A DNA stretch of 64,000 nucleotides, taken from contig NZ_WKJK01000007.1 in the NCBI RefSeq assembly GCF_009674535.1, positions 124,001-188,000 of the forward strand. Reading direction: 5' to 3'. Position numbers and translations under genes: made by a program. Below, one piece after another: positions 25,438 through 33,691 of the stretch. The number at the start of each line of letters is the position of its first letter. Position 1 is the stretch's first letter. This stretch comes from Duganella guangzhouensis. Lineage in GTDB: Bacteria; Pseudomonadota; Gammaproteobacteria; Burkholderiales; Burkholderiaceae_D. The notes below the pieces were generated by a model. The model saw only the letters and a program-made list of their open reading frames with translations. It searched no databases and had not been told where the DNA came from.

Positions 25438-25457
25438 GTTTGCATTCCCATGCAAAC
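25438..25457 (+). promoter_or_regulatory. Inverted repeat in leader of 25500 gene
   Basis: A perfect 7-bp inverted repeat (gtttgca, 6-base spacer, tgcaaac) lies just after a TACAAT -10-like element (25423-25428) and 43 bp before the start codon. Position suggests an operator or 5'-UTR hairpin; no T-run follows. Confidence 0.35.
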
Positions 25458-25499
25458 CCTGCACCGCCTCCCGCTTATCCCCTATACCCGTATAAGTCT

Positions 25500-25949
25500 A
25501 TGTCGCAAGAAAAAACGCTTACAGAAGTCACGACCTATGGCAAAGACACCCCCATCGGCCGCCCAGACACCGATGGCCGCGCCGCCGTCTTCGTGCCGTC
25601 CGCAACCTTTGACGCCGCCAACAACGCCAATATCCGCCTTGGCTCCGGCATCGTCGGCTTCGGCAACCCGGACGGCACGCTGACCGTGTACTTCGAAGGC
25701 AACCGCTTCGACGACAGCAGCCTGCATAAGTGGGAAAACAAGGCGCGCAAAGCCTACGACCGCATGGTGATGGGCGCGCCGACCGTCTCCAAGGCCAAGC
25801 TCAACGCCAGCACGCTGGAACAGATCGGCACCATCGACGGCATGGGCATCCACCTCAAGCAACCGGAACGCCTGCACACCTGGCTGGAACGCGCCAACGC
25901 GCTGGACACCGCCCCGGCCAGCCCGGTCACGCTGTGGAAAACCAAGTAA
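25500..25949 (+). CDS. Hypothetical protein, 149 residues
   Basis: Not recognised. A soluble protein with no signal peptide or membrane segment, beginning MSQEKTLTEVTTYGKD from the ATG at 25500. The middle shows beta-strand-like segments (IRLGSGIVGFGNPDGTLTVYFEG), ending KQPERLHTWLERANAL and a short Pro/Ala tail. Codon use matches the neighbours and the frame is clean, so it is a real gene. Divergent from the response regulator across a 186-bp gap. Confidence 0.7.
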   Translation: MSQEKTLTEVTTYGKDTPIGRPDTDGRAAVFVPSATFDAANNANIRLGSGIVGFGNPDGTLTVYFEGNRFDDSSLHKWENKARKAYDRMVMGAPTVSKAKLNASTLEQIGTIDGMGIHLKQPERLHTWLERANALDTAPASPVTLWKTK

Positions 25950-26073
25950 AGTTGAGGAAAAGATAGAGACGAGCATTCGTCCTACAACGCCTCGGACGTT
26001 TGGCTGATGCCAACCGACATGCCCCTGAATTATGCTGGAGTCATCCATCCAGTCCCTCTTTCAGGAGCCCGTC

Positions 26074-26193
26074 ATGGCACGCTATCTCCCTATTGCAGCA
26101 GGCGCTTTGCTGATCATGCTGGCCGGCGCCTCCACCTATGAACTGTGCTCGGAAAATCTGCTGAGCCAGGCATCGGTCTACACGCTGCGCTGA
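26074..26193 (+). CDS. Small exported or membrane peptide, 39 residues
   Basis: Short ORF with AGGAG seven bases before its ATG. The N-terminus (MARYLPIAAGALLIMLAGAS) is a hydrophobic helix that could be a signal peptide or membrane anchor, followed by a polar tail (TYELCSENLLSQASVYTLR) with one Cys. A strong bidirectional terminator begins 18 bp after its stop, which supports a real transcript. Function unknown. Confidence 0.6.
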   Translation: MARYLPIAAGALLIMLAGASTYELCSENLLSQASVYTLR

Positions 26194-26210
26194 ACGCCGT
26201 CCCCCAAAAG

Positions 26211-26249
26211 AAAAATCCCGCTGCGCCCCAAGGCGTCAGCGGGATTTTT
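26211..26249. terminator. Bidirectional terminator
   Basis: A 13-bp perfect stem (aaaaatcccgctg with cagcgggattttt) with A and T runs on both sides serves the small peptide gene on the plus strand and the lipoprotein gene on the minus strand. Confidence 0.92.
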
Positions 26250-26265
26250 GCATCCGCAGCGCGGT

Positions 26266-26697
26266 TCAGCGCGGACGGAAGCGGCCGCCCACACCCCAAC
26301 CGCGTCCACCGCCCCAGCCGCGTCCACCACCGCAGCACCAGTGACCGAACGAAAAGTCCAGGCCGATCGACACCGGCGGGTAGTAATACGCGGGCGCCGG
26401 TGCGTAGTAATACGCCGGTGCCGGCGCGTAATACACCGGCACCGGATCGGCGACATAGGTGGTGGTCGAGGTGGCGTAGACCGGTTCCGCATACGTGGTC
26501 ACCACCCGCGACGAGGTTTGCGCTGGCGCTTCCTCGGTCCAGGTACCCGACTGCACCTGCGCACCGGCCGGCAGCACCGACACCGTGTGCCACTGGTACG
26601 GATCCTGCACGCGGGCGGTGGTGTAATAAGCGGGACGCTGCGTTGCGCAGCCCGTCAGTGCCGCCAGCGCGGCGACTACGACAACGATAGTTTTCAT
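26266..26697 (-). CDS. Small Gly/Tyr/Pro-rich lipoprotein
   Basis: A 143-residue lipoprotein: signal peptide MKTIVVVVAALAALTGC with lipobox LTGC. It is followed by a polar region (AGAQVQSGTWTEEAPAQTSS) and a tyrosine/proline repeat zone (VYYAPAPAYYYAPAPAYYYP). The C-terminus is Gly/Trp/Arg-rich with a CC pair (WCCGGGRGWGGGRGWG). AGGAG lies seven bases before the ATG at 26697. Composition is like proteins embedded in or bound to the envelope. No enzymatic motif; function unknown. Confidence 0.8.
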   Translation of the reverse strand: MKTIVVVVAALAALTGCATQRPAYYTTARVQDPYQWHTVSVLPAGAQVQSGTWTEEAPAQTSSRVVTTYAEPVYATSTTTYVADPVPVYYAPAPAYYYAPAPAYYYPPVSIGLDFSFGHWCCGGGRGWGGGRGWGVGGRFRPR

Positions 26698-26790
26698 GGC
26701 GATTCTCCTCATTCCAGATCGTACTATATAAGGAAATCACGGCCCGATTCCTGCCCCATTACAGATTATTACAACCGCAAGCACGGGTGA

Positions 26791-26816
26791 AAAAAAAGGA
26801 GCCACAACGGCTCCTT
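26791..26816 (-). terminator. Terminator of the downstream TonB-C-domain gene
   Basis: An 8-bp stem (aaggagcc with ggctcctt, loop acaac) is followed on the minus strand by a run of T, 22 bp past the stop at 26839. Confidence 0.9.
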
Positions 26817-26838
26817 CTTGCTTGCACACCGCCGCAGC

Positions 26839-27183
26839 TTAGTCCAGCTTCCAGGCGTAATCGACCTTGGTCCAGGTTTCGGCCGGGGCGCCGTCCTTGG
26901 TGCCTGGCTTGAATTTGCAGGCGCTCAGCGCCTTGATGGCGGCCTTGTCCAGGTTCTTGAAACCGCTCGATTTCTCGACCTTGGAATCGGCCACGGTACC
27001 GTCGGCCTTGACCAGGAAGGACATCGACACCGTGCCCTGCTCTTCATTCATTAGCGACGCTTTCGGATACTCCGCCTTGCAGTTTTTGGCATCGAAACTG
27101 GCTGGCACTTCAGCGGCAAAAGCCGGGGCGCTCGACACGAGCACTGCTGCGATAACACTCAACCAACGCTTATTTTTAGACAT
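26839..27183 (-). CDS. Periplasmic TonB C-terminal-domain protein, copy 1
   Basis: A 114-residue secreted protein consisting of a signal peptide (cleavage near AFA-AE, residue 24) and one TonB C-terminal-like domain. The family pattern is CKAEYPKASLMNEEQGTVSMSF, given here as its ends CKAEYPKASL and EEQGTVSMSF, then VKADGTVADSKVEKSSGFKNLDKAA and the Cys/Lys-rich ACKFKPGTKDG. It lacks the membrane anchor and Pro-rich arm of true TonB, so it cannot couple to ExbB/ExbD by itself. A close paralogue lies directly upstream (27250-27579). Two Cys could form a disulfide. Confidence 0.85.
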   Translation of the reverse strand: MSKNKRWLSVIAAVLVSSAPAFAAEVPASFDAKNCKAEYPKASLMNEEQGTVSMSFLVKADGTVADSKVEKSSGFKNLDKAAIKALSACKFKPGTKDGAPAETWTKVDYAWKLD

Positions 27184-27249
27184 GATTTCCCCAAGTGTTT
27201 TTTAGATGCGGCGTGCAGGCCATGCCCATGCATGGCCTGGGTCAGACAG

Positions 27250-27579
27250 TTACAGCTTCCAGCTATAGTCGACCTTGGTCCAGGTCTGTGCCACGGCGCC
27301 ATCCTTGGTGCCCGGCTTGAACTTGCAGGAGCTCAGCGCTTTCAGCGCGGCCTTGTCGAGGTTCTTGTAACCACTCGACTTTTCCACTTTCGACTCGACC
27401 ACGTTACCGTCGGAGCCGACCAGGAAAGCCATGGTCACATCGCCCTGTTCTTCATTCATCAGCGAGGCTTTCGGGTATTCAGCCTTGCAGTTTTTATCGT
27501 TCAGCGTGGCCGGCACTTCGGCGGCGAAAGCCGAGCTGGTGGCGGACAGGATCAAAGCGGCGATTACAGATTTGTTCAT
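27250..27579 (-). CDS. Periplasmic TonB C-terminal-domain protein, copy 2
   Basis: A 109-residue paralogue of the downstream gene. It has a signal peptide (MNKSVIAALILSATSSAFA) and the same single TonB-C domain with NCKAEYPKASLMNEEQG, VESKVEKSSGYKNLDKAAL, the two Cys and a WTKVDYSWKL end. The tandem pair is separated by 66 bp holding a 9-bp hairpin (27216-27239) without a T-run, which might set the ratio of the two products. The ATG at 27579 is chosen because it begins the signal peptide. Confidence 0.85.
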   Translation of the reverse strand: MNKSVIAALILSATSSAFAAEVPATLNDKNCKAEYPKASLMNEEQGDVTMAFLVGSDGNVVESKVEKSSGYKNLDKAALKALSSCKFKPGTKDGAVAQTWTKVDYSWKL

Positions 27580-27685
27580 GATGTGATTTCCCAACAATTG
27601 TTATTCACTACTGGTTAAACGAACTCCACAGCGGGCCATGAGTCCACAAGGGCGGACGGCAGACTGCGGCAAATAGTTGTACAGA

Positions 27686-29434
27686 TTAGAACTCTTCCCA
27701 CTCATCGCTACCGGCGGTGCTGGCTGCCGCGGCGACTTTCTTCGGTTTGGCGGCCGCTGCCGGCGCCGGTTTGGCGGCCAGCTTCTTCACCGGAGCGCGG
27801 GCCGCGCTGATCGGCTTGACGACGGCCTTGGCGGCTGGCGCGGGCGCCGCCACCGGCACGCGCTCCTCACCTTCCACCAGCTTGAAGATGCTGACCACGC
27901 GAGCCAACTCGCCAGCCTGATCCTGCAAGCTTTGTGCTGCGGCGGCGGCTTCTTCCACCAGCGCGGCATTCTGTTGGGTCATGCTGTCCATCTCGATGAT
28001 GGACTGGTTGACCTGGGCAATACCAGCGCTCTGCTCCTGGCTGGCATTGGCGATTTCGCTCATGATGTCGGTCACGCGACGCACCGAGGACACCACCTCA
28101 TCCATGGTGACACCGGCCTGGCCAACCAGCTTGGTACCGGCGCCGACCTTCTCCACCGAGTCATCGATCAGCGATTTGATTTCCTTGGCGGCGGCGGCGC
28201 TGCGCTGCGCCAGGTTACGCACTTCCGATGCCACCACTGCGAAGCCACGGCCTTGTTCACCGGCACGGGCCGCTTCAACAGCCGCATTCAGCGCCAGAAT
28301 GTTGGTCTGGAAGGCGATGCCATCGATCACGCCGATGATGTCGACAATCTTCTTGGCCGACGCGTCGATCGAGCTCATGGTATCGACCACTTCCGACACC
28401 ACCTGGCCGCCGCGAATCGCGACATCCGACGCCGCCGAGGCCAGCTGATTGGCTTCACGGGCATTGTCAGCATTCTGCTTCACGGTCGAAGTCAGTTCAT
28501 CCATGGCCGACGCGGTTTTCTCCAGCGACGATGCCTGCATTTCAGTACGCGACGACAGGTCAACGTTACCGGCGGCGATTTCACGCGAGGCGGTGCCGAT
28601 GGTTTCGGTACCGGTACGCACCTGGCTGACGATGTCCACCAGGCTGTTGCGCATTTCTTTCATTTCCGCCAGCAGGCTGTGCTTGTCGCCGCTGTTGGTG
28701 TTGATCGCGATCGACAGGTCGCCGTCGGCGATGCTGCCGGCGATGGCGGCGGTGTAGTCAGGCTCGGCGCCCAGCTGTTTCAGCAGGCCACGGGTGATCA
28801 CCAGCGCGGCGGCCACCGAAATCGCTACCGCCAGCAGGCCCATGATGATCATGAAGCTGCGTGCGCTGGAGAAGCCGCTGGCGGCGTCCACTTGCATCTG
28901 CGCATTGGTCTTGTCTTCCAGGCCGCCCAGTTGTTCCAGCGCGGTCATCCATTTTTTCTGTGCCGGACGAATTTCCTTGATCAGCACGCGGGTGGCTTCC
29001 TCGGCCTTGTTGCCCAGCCACATTTCCGACGCCTTGGCGATGGCAGGCATCGCGGTCGCTTCCGCGTCCTTGATGGTGGCCAGCAGGGCTTTTTCTTCGG
29101 CGGTGGCTTCCTTGGCGAATTGCGCGCTCAGTTTTTTCTGCGCTTCATCGTATTTGCCGGCCATTTCCTTGATGCGATTCATTTCCGGTTCCATATCGCC
29201 CGGGTCAGTCATCAGGGTCAGCACGCGCAGCGAGTTGATGCGGTCGGCAACGTTGTTGCGCATATCCAGCACCAGGCGCGATACCACATTGTTCACGTTG
29301 ATCACGTGATCGAGACGATCCTGGATTTGCGCCATGCGCAGAATGCCAACGGCAGTAACGGCCACCAGGAACACCAGCACCAGGGCGAATCCGAGGCCCA
29401 GGCGTGTACCGACTTTCATTTTTGCTAAATTCAT
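27686..29434 (-). CDS. Methyl-accepting chemotaxis protein
   Basis: Inner-membrane chemoreceptor of 582 residues. TM1 is about residues 10-31 and a four-helix-bundle periplasmic sensor covers about 32-188. TM2 is about 190-213, then HAMP, then a signalling domain with the conserved hairpin tip IDGIAFQTNILALNAAVEAA and GRGFAVVASEVRNLAQRSA. An Ala/Pro/Lys-rich linker leads to the terminal pentapeptide-like EWEEF, the tether for CheR/CheB. The ligand cannot be told from the sequence. The ATG at 29434 begins MNLAKMKVGTRLGLGF, the usual MCP start. No che genes are nearby, so this is an orphan receptor. Confidence 0.95.
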   Translation of the reverse strand: MNLAKMKVGTRLGLGFALVLVFLVAVTAVGILRMAQIQDRLDHVINVNNVVSRLVLDMRNNVADRINSLRVLTLMTDPGDMEPEMNRIKEMAGKYDEAQKKLSAQFAKEATAEEKALLATIKDAEATAMPAIAKASEMWLGNKAEEATRVLIKEIRPAQKKWMTALEQLGGLEDKTNAQMQVDAASGFSSARSFMIIMGLLAVAISVAAALVITRGLLKQLGAEPDYTAAIAGSIADGDLSIAINTNSGDKHSLLAEMKEMRNSLVDIVSQVRTGTETIGTASREIAAGNVDLSSRTEMQASSLEKTASAMDELTSTVKQNADNAREANQLASAASDVAIRGGQVVSEVVDTMSSIDASAKKIVDIIGVIDGIAFQTNILALNAAVEAARAGEQGRGFAVVASEVRNLAQRSAAAAKEIKSLIDDSVEKVGAGTKLVGQAGVTMDEVVSSVRRVTDIMSEIANASQEQSAGIAQVNQSIIEMDSMTQQNAALVEEAAAAAQSLQDQAGELARVVSIFKLVEGEERVPVAAPAPAAKAVVKPISAARAPVKKLAAKPAPAAAAKPKKVAAAASTAGSDEWEEF

Positions 29435-29769
29435 TTCGTCTTCTTCGTTAGTGATACCGTTGATGAAGTTGCCCTGAACGACACCGGCTTTGTGGGCGAT
29501 GCCATCCAAACAAAACCCTTGCTGCTAAGTAATAAAACATGACATTAGCAAACAATGACTGCGAATGCAAAATTTGCGGCTCCACCAGCAGCTTGCATGT
29601 AGTTTTTTGAACCGCAATACACCACGAAAGTCGGTGGATATGTGTGTATATTCGGAAATTATAGATGTAAATTTTTCCTCAAAGCAAGCAATTGCTACGC
29701 GTAAATACGTAAATGCATTTCCGAGTGGAAATTACACAACACCTGATGAAAGTTTGCTACAGGGTAGCG
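29435..29769. other. Intergenic region upstream of the chemoreceptor
   Basis: These 335 bp are AT-rich and contain no credible gene. A TATAAT element on the minus strand (29663-29658) is the best promoter candidate for the chemoreceptor, but its -35 is poor. I see no clear flagellar-type (sigma-28) promoter and no terminator for dusA. Confidence 0.5.
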
Positions 29770-30798
29770 TCAGGCGGCAATGCGCAGGCGGGCTGCGGCT
29801 TCGAGCAGGAGATGGGCGTCGCCCAGGGCGAGCTTCTTGGAATCGGACAGGGTCTGGCGGAACGCGCGCGCGCCCGGCAGGCCGGTCATGATGCCGAGCA
29901 TGTGGCGGGTAATGGAGTTCAGTTTCAAACCGAGCGGGCCATACTGCGCCAGTTGGGCTTGAATGTAGGGAATCATGGCTTCCAGCACCTGTTCGCGCGT
30001 CTTCGGCGCGCTGCTGTCGCCGTAGTAACGCTGGTCGAAATTGGCCATCAGGAAGGGATTGTGATACGCCTCGCGGCCCAGCATCACGCCATCCAGATGT
30101 TGCAGATGCTCATCGATCTCGGCTTCGGTCTTGATGCCGCCGTTGATGATGATTTCGAAGTCAGGGAAATCGCGCTTCAGCTGATAGGCGTAGTCGTACT
30201 TCAGCGGCGGGATTTCGCGGTTTTCCTTGGGCGACAAGCCCTTCAGGATAGCGTTGCGGGCGTGCACGATGAAAGTCGTGCAACCGGCCTCGGCCACCTG
30301 GCCGACGAAATCGCGCACGAAGTCGTAGCTGGCCACGTCGTCGATGCCGATGCGGTGCTTGACGGTGACGTCGATCGACACCGCGTCGCGCATCGCCTTG
30401 ACGCAATCGGCCACCAGTTGCGGCTCGGCCATCAGGCAGGCGCCAAACGCGCCCTTTTGCACCCGCTCCGACGGGCAACCGCAGTTGAGGTTGATCTCGT
30501 CATAGCCCCACTGCTCGCCCAGCTTAGCGCTGGTGGCGAGATCGGCCGGATCGCTGCCGCCCAGCTGCAAGGCCACCGGATGCTCTTCCTCGTTGAAGCG
30601 CAGATGGCGCTCGACATCGCCATACACCAACGCGCCGGTGGTCACCATTTCGGTGTACAACCAGGTGTGCTTGCTGATGTGGCGGTGGAAGACGCGGCAG
30701 TGGCGGTCGGTCCAGTCCATCATCGGCGCCACGGACAGGCGGCGGCTCGGCACCACAGGTGCTGGGACGGCGGCGGCAGTCGGGTCGAGGATGGTCAT
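29770..30798 (-). CDS. dusA: tRNA-dihydrouridine(20/20a) synthase
   Basis: Flavoenzyme that reduces uridine in the tRNA D-loop. 342 residues, typical for DusA. Markers are SVAPMMDWTDRHCRVFHR at the FMN-binding N-terminus, the catalytic Cys in NLNCGCPSERVQKG, TVKHRIGID, FIVHARNAILKGLSPKENR (DusA signature), and INGGIKTEAEIDEHL for phosphate binding. The last two segments distinguish DusA from DusB and DusC. The start is the ATG at 30798. Divergent from the solute-binding gene at 30887. Confidence 0.95.
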   Translation of the reverse strand: MTILDPTAAAVPAPVVPSRRLSVAPMMDWTDRHCRVFHRHISKHTWLYTEMVTTGALVYGDVERHLRFNEEEHPVALQLGGSDPADLATSAKLGEQWGYDEINLNCGCPSERVQKGAFGACLMAEPQLVADCVKAMRDAVSIDVTVKHRIGIDDVASYDFVRDFVGQVAEAGCTTFIVHARNAILKGLSPKENREIPPLKYDYAYQLKRDFPDFEIIINGGIKTEAEIDEHLQHLDGVMLGREAYHNPFLMANFDQRYYGDSSAPKTREQVLEAMIPYIQAQLAQYGPLGLKLNSITRHMLGIMTGLPGARAFRQTLSDSKKLALGDAHLLLEAAARLRIAA

Positions 30799-30886
30799 GG
30801 CGGCAACGCTACAGGATAGGCTAAAGGGTCGACATTATAGCGCAACTTCAGTTACCCTGAGCTGATCGACCACCGTCCGAGCGAGG

Positions 30887-31774
30887 ATGCCCGACGTGCG
30901 CTTGTTGCCATTTGCCTTCGCCGCGCTGCTGAGCGCCAGCCTGCCCGCGCGGGCCGCCGAGACCATCACCTGGCTGATGTCGGACTTCCCGCCGGTGGGC
31001 GAGCAGATCAACGGCCAGCCCGGCAACGGCATGACCGACCAAGTGGTCAAATACCTGATCGCCCGTTGGCCGGAGGCCACGCACCGCTATCTGTACGCCA
31101 ATCCCAACCGGGTCTGGTCGATGCTGGCGGCCGGCGAACACGCCTGCTTTGCCAGCGCGCTGCGCACGCCGGAGCGCGAAAAAGTGGCCTATTTCCGCAA
31201 CGCCTATCTGCTGCCGCCGCCGCAACTGGTGTACCGGCCCGAAACCCAGGACGCGATCCGCCTCAACCGCAAGGGCGAGGCCGAACTGCCGGCGGTACTG
31301 CGCAACGCCAGCCTGCGCGGCCTGGTGGTGGAAACCCGCTCCTACGGCGCCGGCATCGACGCCCTGCTGGCCGATCCCGCCAACAGCGCCCACCTCAAGC
31401 GCCTGGCGCCCGGCAACTACGGCCGCAGCATTCTGACCATGCTGGCCATGAACCGCGCCGACTACACCATCGAAATGGATTTCGTCATGACCCACGCGCG
31501 CGCCCAGGACGCCACGCTGACGCACCTAAAAACCGCGCCGCTGGCGGGCGGCGCCGGCTTGATGGTGGGCGGCATCGCCTGCCCGCGCAACGCCTGGGGC
31601 CGCAACCAGATCCGCCACATCGACCAGTTGCTGGCCTCGCCCGAAGGCGCGGCCATGCTGTCGCAGGCGCAGATGCGCTGGATCAGCAAGGAGACCACGC
31701 AGCGCTACGGCGCCGCCATGAAGGATTTTTTCCGCCAGCTGGCCTCGCCGCAGGAACAGGAATACCATCGCTAG
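30887..31774 (+). CDS. Periplasmic solute-binding-like protein
   Basis: A secreted protein of up to 295 residues with a cleavable signal ending ARA-AE (about residue 24). It has the bilobal layout of family 3 solute-binding proteins, as in the TIGR02285 group: ITWLMSDFPPVGE, GMTDQVVKYLIARWPEA, CFASALRTPEREKVAYF and RADYTIEMDFVM. No transport genes are adjacent, so it may be a sensor or orphan receptor rather than an importer subunit. The ATG at 30887 is crowded against its upstream GAGG. The GTG at 30896 has better spacing and still gives a good signal peptide. It ends 4 bp inside the convergent regulator gene. Confidence 0.75.
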   Translation: MPDVRLLPFAFAALLSASLPARAAETITWLMSDFPPVGEQINGQPGNGMTDQVVKYLIARWPEATHRYLYANPNRVWSMLAAGEHACFASALRTPEREKVAYFRNAYLLPPPQLVYRPETQDAIRLNRKGEAELPAVLRNASLRGLVVETRSYGAGIDALLADPANSAHLKRLAPGNYGRSILTMLAMNRADYTIEMDFVMTHARAQDATLTHLKTAPLAGGAGLMVGGIACPRNAWGRNQIRHIDQLLASPEGAAMLSQAQMRWISKETTQRYGAAMKDFFRQLASPQEQEYHR

Positions 31775-32349
31775 ACCGGACTGAACGGCAAGTTCACCAG
31801 GCTGACCAGATAACGCGCCGCCACCTGGCCCGGATTTTCATAGCTGATGTCCGCCACTTCGCGGAACGCCAGGCAATCGCCCGGCTGCAGCCGCCAGTGC
31901 TGCGTGCCCACCGTCACCTCCAGCGTGCCTTCCAGCAGCCACAACTGCTGGTAGATGTCGGCCTCGTTGTGCCCCTGTTCGTAGGACACGCGCCGGCCAG
32001 GCGGAAACTCCACCTCCACCAGCTGCATCGGCGAGCGCACGCCGGGCGACAGCTGGCGCCGCGTGTAGCCGGAGGCCGGATCGGTCCACACCGGCTGCCG
32101 CTCGCGCGTGCTGAGCGGCGACGGCGCCGCGCTCTCGGCCTCGAACAGCGAGGCCAGCGTGACGCCCAGCGCGCCGGCCAGCTTGTCCAGCACGGTCGCG
32201 GTGGCGCTGCTCTCGCCGCGCTCGATCAGGGAGATATTGGAGCGGCTAACGCCGCTAAGCTCGGCCAGCGCCGCCAGCGACAGGCCACGCGCCGCCCGCA
32301 ACGCCTGCACCCGGCGCGCAATAAGTTGATTGATGTCCATGTCATCCAT
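31771..32349 (-). CDS. XRE-family regulator with cupin sensor domain
   Basis: Transcription regulator of 192 residues. A helix-turn-helix XRE domain occupies about residues 8-65 (LSLAALAELSGVSRSNISLIERG). A C-terminal cupin barrel covers about 105-185 (VEFPPGRRVSYEQGHNE, LLEGTLEVTVGTQHWRLQPGDCLAF). Such proteins (PuuR/SutR-like) respond to small metabolites. ATGs at 32349 and 32340 are both possible. A TATAAT overlaps the first, so the message may be leaderless from the second. It is divergent from the GNAT gene 34 bp away; shared half-sites in the gap suggest control of both. Confidence 0.88.
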   Translation of the reverse strand: MDDMDINQLIARRVQALRAARGLSLAALAELSGVSRSNISLIERGESSATATVLDKLAGALGVTLASLFEAESAAPSPLSTRERQPVWTDPASGYTRRQLSPGVRSPMQLVEVEFPPGRRVSYEQGHNEADIYQQLWLLEGTLEVTVGTQHWRLQPGDCLAFREVADISYENPGQVAARYLVSLVNLPFSPV

Positions 32350-32368
32350 TATACTGGATCATCATCCA
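32344..32368. promoter_or_regulatory. Operator candidate between XRE-cupin and GNAT genes
   Basis: Three half-sites, ATCCA (32344-32348), TGGAT (32355-32359) and ATCCA (32364-32368), form two overlapping inverted repeats. They cover the -10 element of the minus-strand regulator. The position fits autorepression and joint control of the GNAT gene. Confidence 0.45.
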
Positions 32369-32383
32369 ATAAAATGACATCCC

Positions 32384-32836
32384 ATGACCATCGCCTTTGA
32401 AACGCCCGACCAGCCCGAGGTGCACGCCCTGATCAGCGAACTGGACGCCTACCTGCTGGCGCTCTACCCGGCCGAATCGGTCTACGCGCTGGACGTCAGC
32501 GCGCTGCTGCAGCCACAGGTACGCTTTGCGGTCGCCCGCGACGCCGCCGGCGCCGCCATCGGTTGCGGCGCCGTGCTGCTGACGCCGGAGTTTGCCGAAA
32601 TCAAGCGCATGTATGTGCGTCCGGCCGCGCGCGGCGCCGGCATCGCGCGTAAGCTGATGGGCTTGCTGGAGCAGACCGCGCGTGAGGCCGGCAGCCCGGC
32701 GCTGGTGTTGGAGACCGGGCCGGACAATCCGGAAGCGCTGGCGCTGTACATGCGGCACGGCTTTGAGCGCTGCGGCCCCTACGGCGACTATCCGGACGAT
32801 CCGTACAGCGTGTTCATGCGCAAGATGCTGAGCTAA
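32384..32836 (+). CDS. GNAT-family N-acetyltransferase
   Basis: A 150-residue acetyltransferase using acetyl-CoA; the acceptor is unknown. The acetyl-CoA-binding motif A is IKRMYVRPAARGAGIARKLM (Arg-x-x-Gly-x-Gly/Ala type), preceded by the beta-strand GCGAVLLTPEFAE. The region LVLETGPDNPEALALYMRHGF is a typical motif B. Single domain, cytosolic. It is divergent from an XRE-cupin regulator that probably controls it, a common pairing for acetyltransferases that detoxify or modify a small molecule. Confidence 0.9.
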   Translation: MTIAFETPDQPEVHALISELDAYLLALYPAESVYALDVSALLQPQVRFAVARDAAGAAIGCGAVLLTPEFAEIKRMYVRPAARGAGIARKLMGLLEQTAREAGSPALVLETGPDNPEALALYMRHGFERCGPYGDYPDDPYSVFMRKMLS

Positions 32837-32852
32837 GCTGCAAATTCTTGCA

Positions 32853-32900
32853 TATTCCACCATATTCAGCTGTTCATTCCTGCGTGAATACCGAAGAATA
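32853..32900 (+). promoter_or_regulatory. Symmetric four-half-site operator before the membrane XRE gene
   Basis: TATTC at 32853 and 32863 and GAATA at 32886 and 32896 are spaced exactly 10 bp within each pair. All four are mirror-symmetric around 32876.5. The site lies 33 bp before the XRE gene start and is the natural target for that regulator. Confidence 0.55.
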
Positions 32901-32932
32901 CGTCTCAAGCCCACCCCAGAAAGGACTTGAGC

Positions 32933-33691
32933 ATGCATTTCGGAGACAAACTTAAGCAGATCCGCGTCGAGAAGAACCTGACCCAGCCGCAGTTTGCCGA
33001 GGCCATCGGCATCGAGCAATCCTATCTGTCCAAGCTGGAGAACGACAAGTCCCAGCCGTCGGCCGATATGTTCAGCGCCATCGTCAAAGCGCTGAACCTG
33101 TCGCCCAAGGATTTGCTGGCCGATATCGATCGCAAGATCCTGCAGAGCTCGCTGCGGCATATTCCCGAAGTCAGCCAGTTCCTCAACGGCGAAGTGCAGC
33201 AGCGGCTGCACAGTGCCCGCCATTACATCTGGAGCGCGGCCGCCGCCTGCATGCTCGGCTTTGCACTGATGCTGGCGGCCAACGACGGCATCTTCTTTGC
33301 CAACAACCTGTACAAATACAAATCGCCGGGCGTGATTCTGGCCGGCGAATCGGACCAGATCTTCGAGCAATACCCCCGCATTCAGGAAATGAAAATGATG
33401 GCCCGCACCATCACGCCGGAAGAATCGCAAAAAGCCAAGGCCGATTTCGAAACCGATCGCGTCAAGGTCGAGACCATCCAGGTGTGGGGCCATCGTGGCA
33501 GCGTATTCTTTGAAAACACCGCCAACGGCCGCCGCAAATTCGAACTGACCGACAGCACCATGATTCACGCACCGCAGAACCGCATCCTGCAATACCTGGG
33601 CGCGCTGCTGACCTTTGGCGGCCTGCTGTTACTGGTGGTGGAATGGCGCATGCGCGCGGCAGCCAAAGGGAGGCATCATGTCGCAGCTTAA
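32933..33691 (+). CDS. Membrane-anchored XRE transcription regulator
   Basis: One-component transmembrane regulator of 252 residues. An N-terminal cytoplasmic helix-turn-helix domain lies at about 4-62 (NLTQPQFAEAIGIEQSYLSK). It is followed by a first membrane helix (about 101-118, AAAACMLGFALMLAA-like). An extracytoplasmic loop of about 100 residues follows, then a second membrane helix (about 220-240, YLGALLTFGGLLLLVVEW) and a short basic tail. The ATG at 32933 has AGGA seven bases upstream. The next gene overlaps by 14 bp, so the two products are made together. This suggests signal reception at the outer face of the inner membrane. The ligand is unknown. Confidence 0.85.
   Translation: MHFGDKLKQIRVEKNLTQPQFAEAIGIEQSYLSKLENDKSQPSADMFSAIVKALNLSPKDLLADIDRKILQSSLRHIPEVSQFLNGEVQQRLHSARHYIWSAAAACMLGFALMLAANDGIFFANNLYKYKSPGVILAGESDQIFEQYPRIQEMKMMARTITPEESQKAKADFETDRVKVETIQVWGHRGSVFFENTANGRRKFELTDSTMIHAPQNRILQYLGALLTFGGLLLLVVEWRMRAAAKGRHHVAA

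Noticed and set aside
27677..29428. Plus-strand frame of 583 codons opposite the chemoreceptor
   Set aside because: Antisense shadow; the minus strand is a complete MCP with tip, HAMP and CheR tether.
29658..29663. Sigma-28 promoter for the chemoreceptor
   Set aside because: Only a TATAAT-like box is seen; no TAAA-N15-GCCGATAA pattern on the minus strand.
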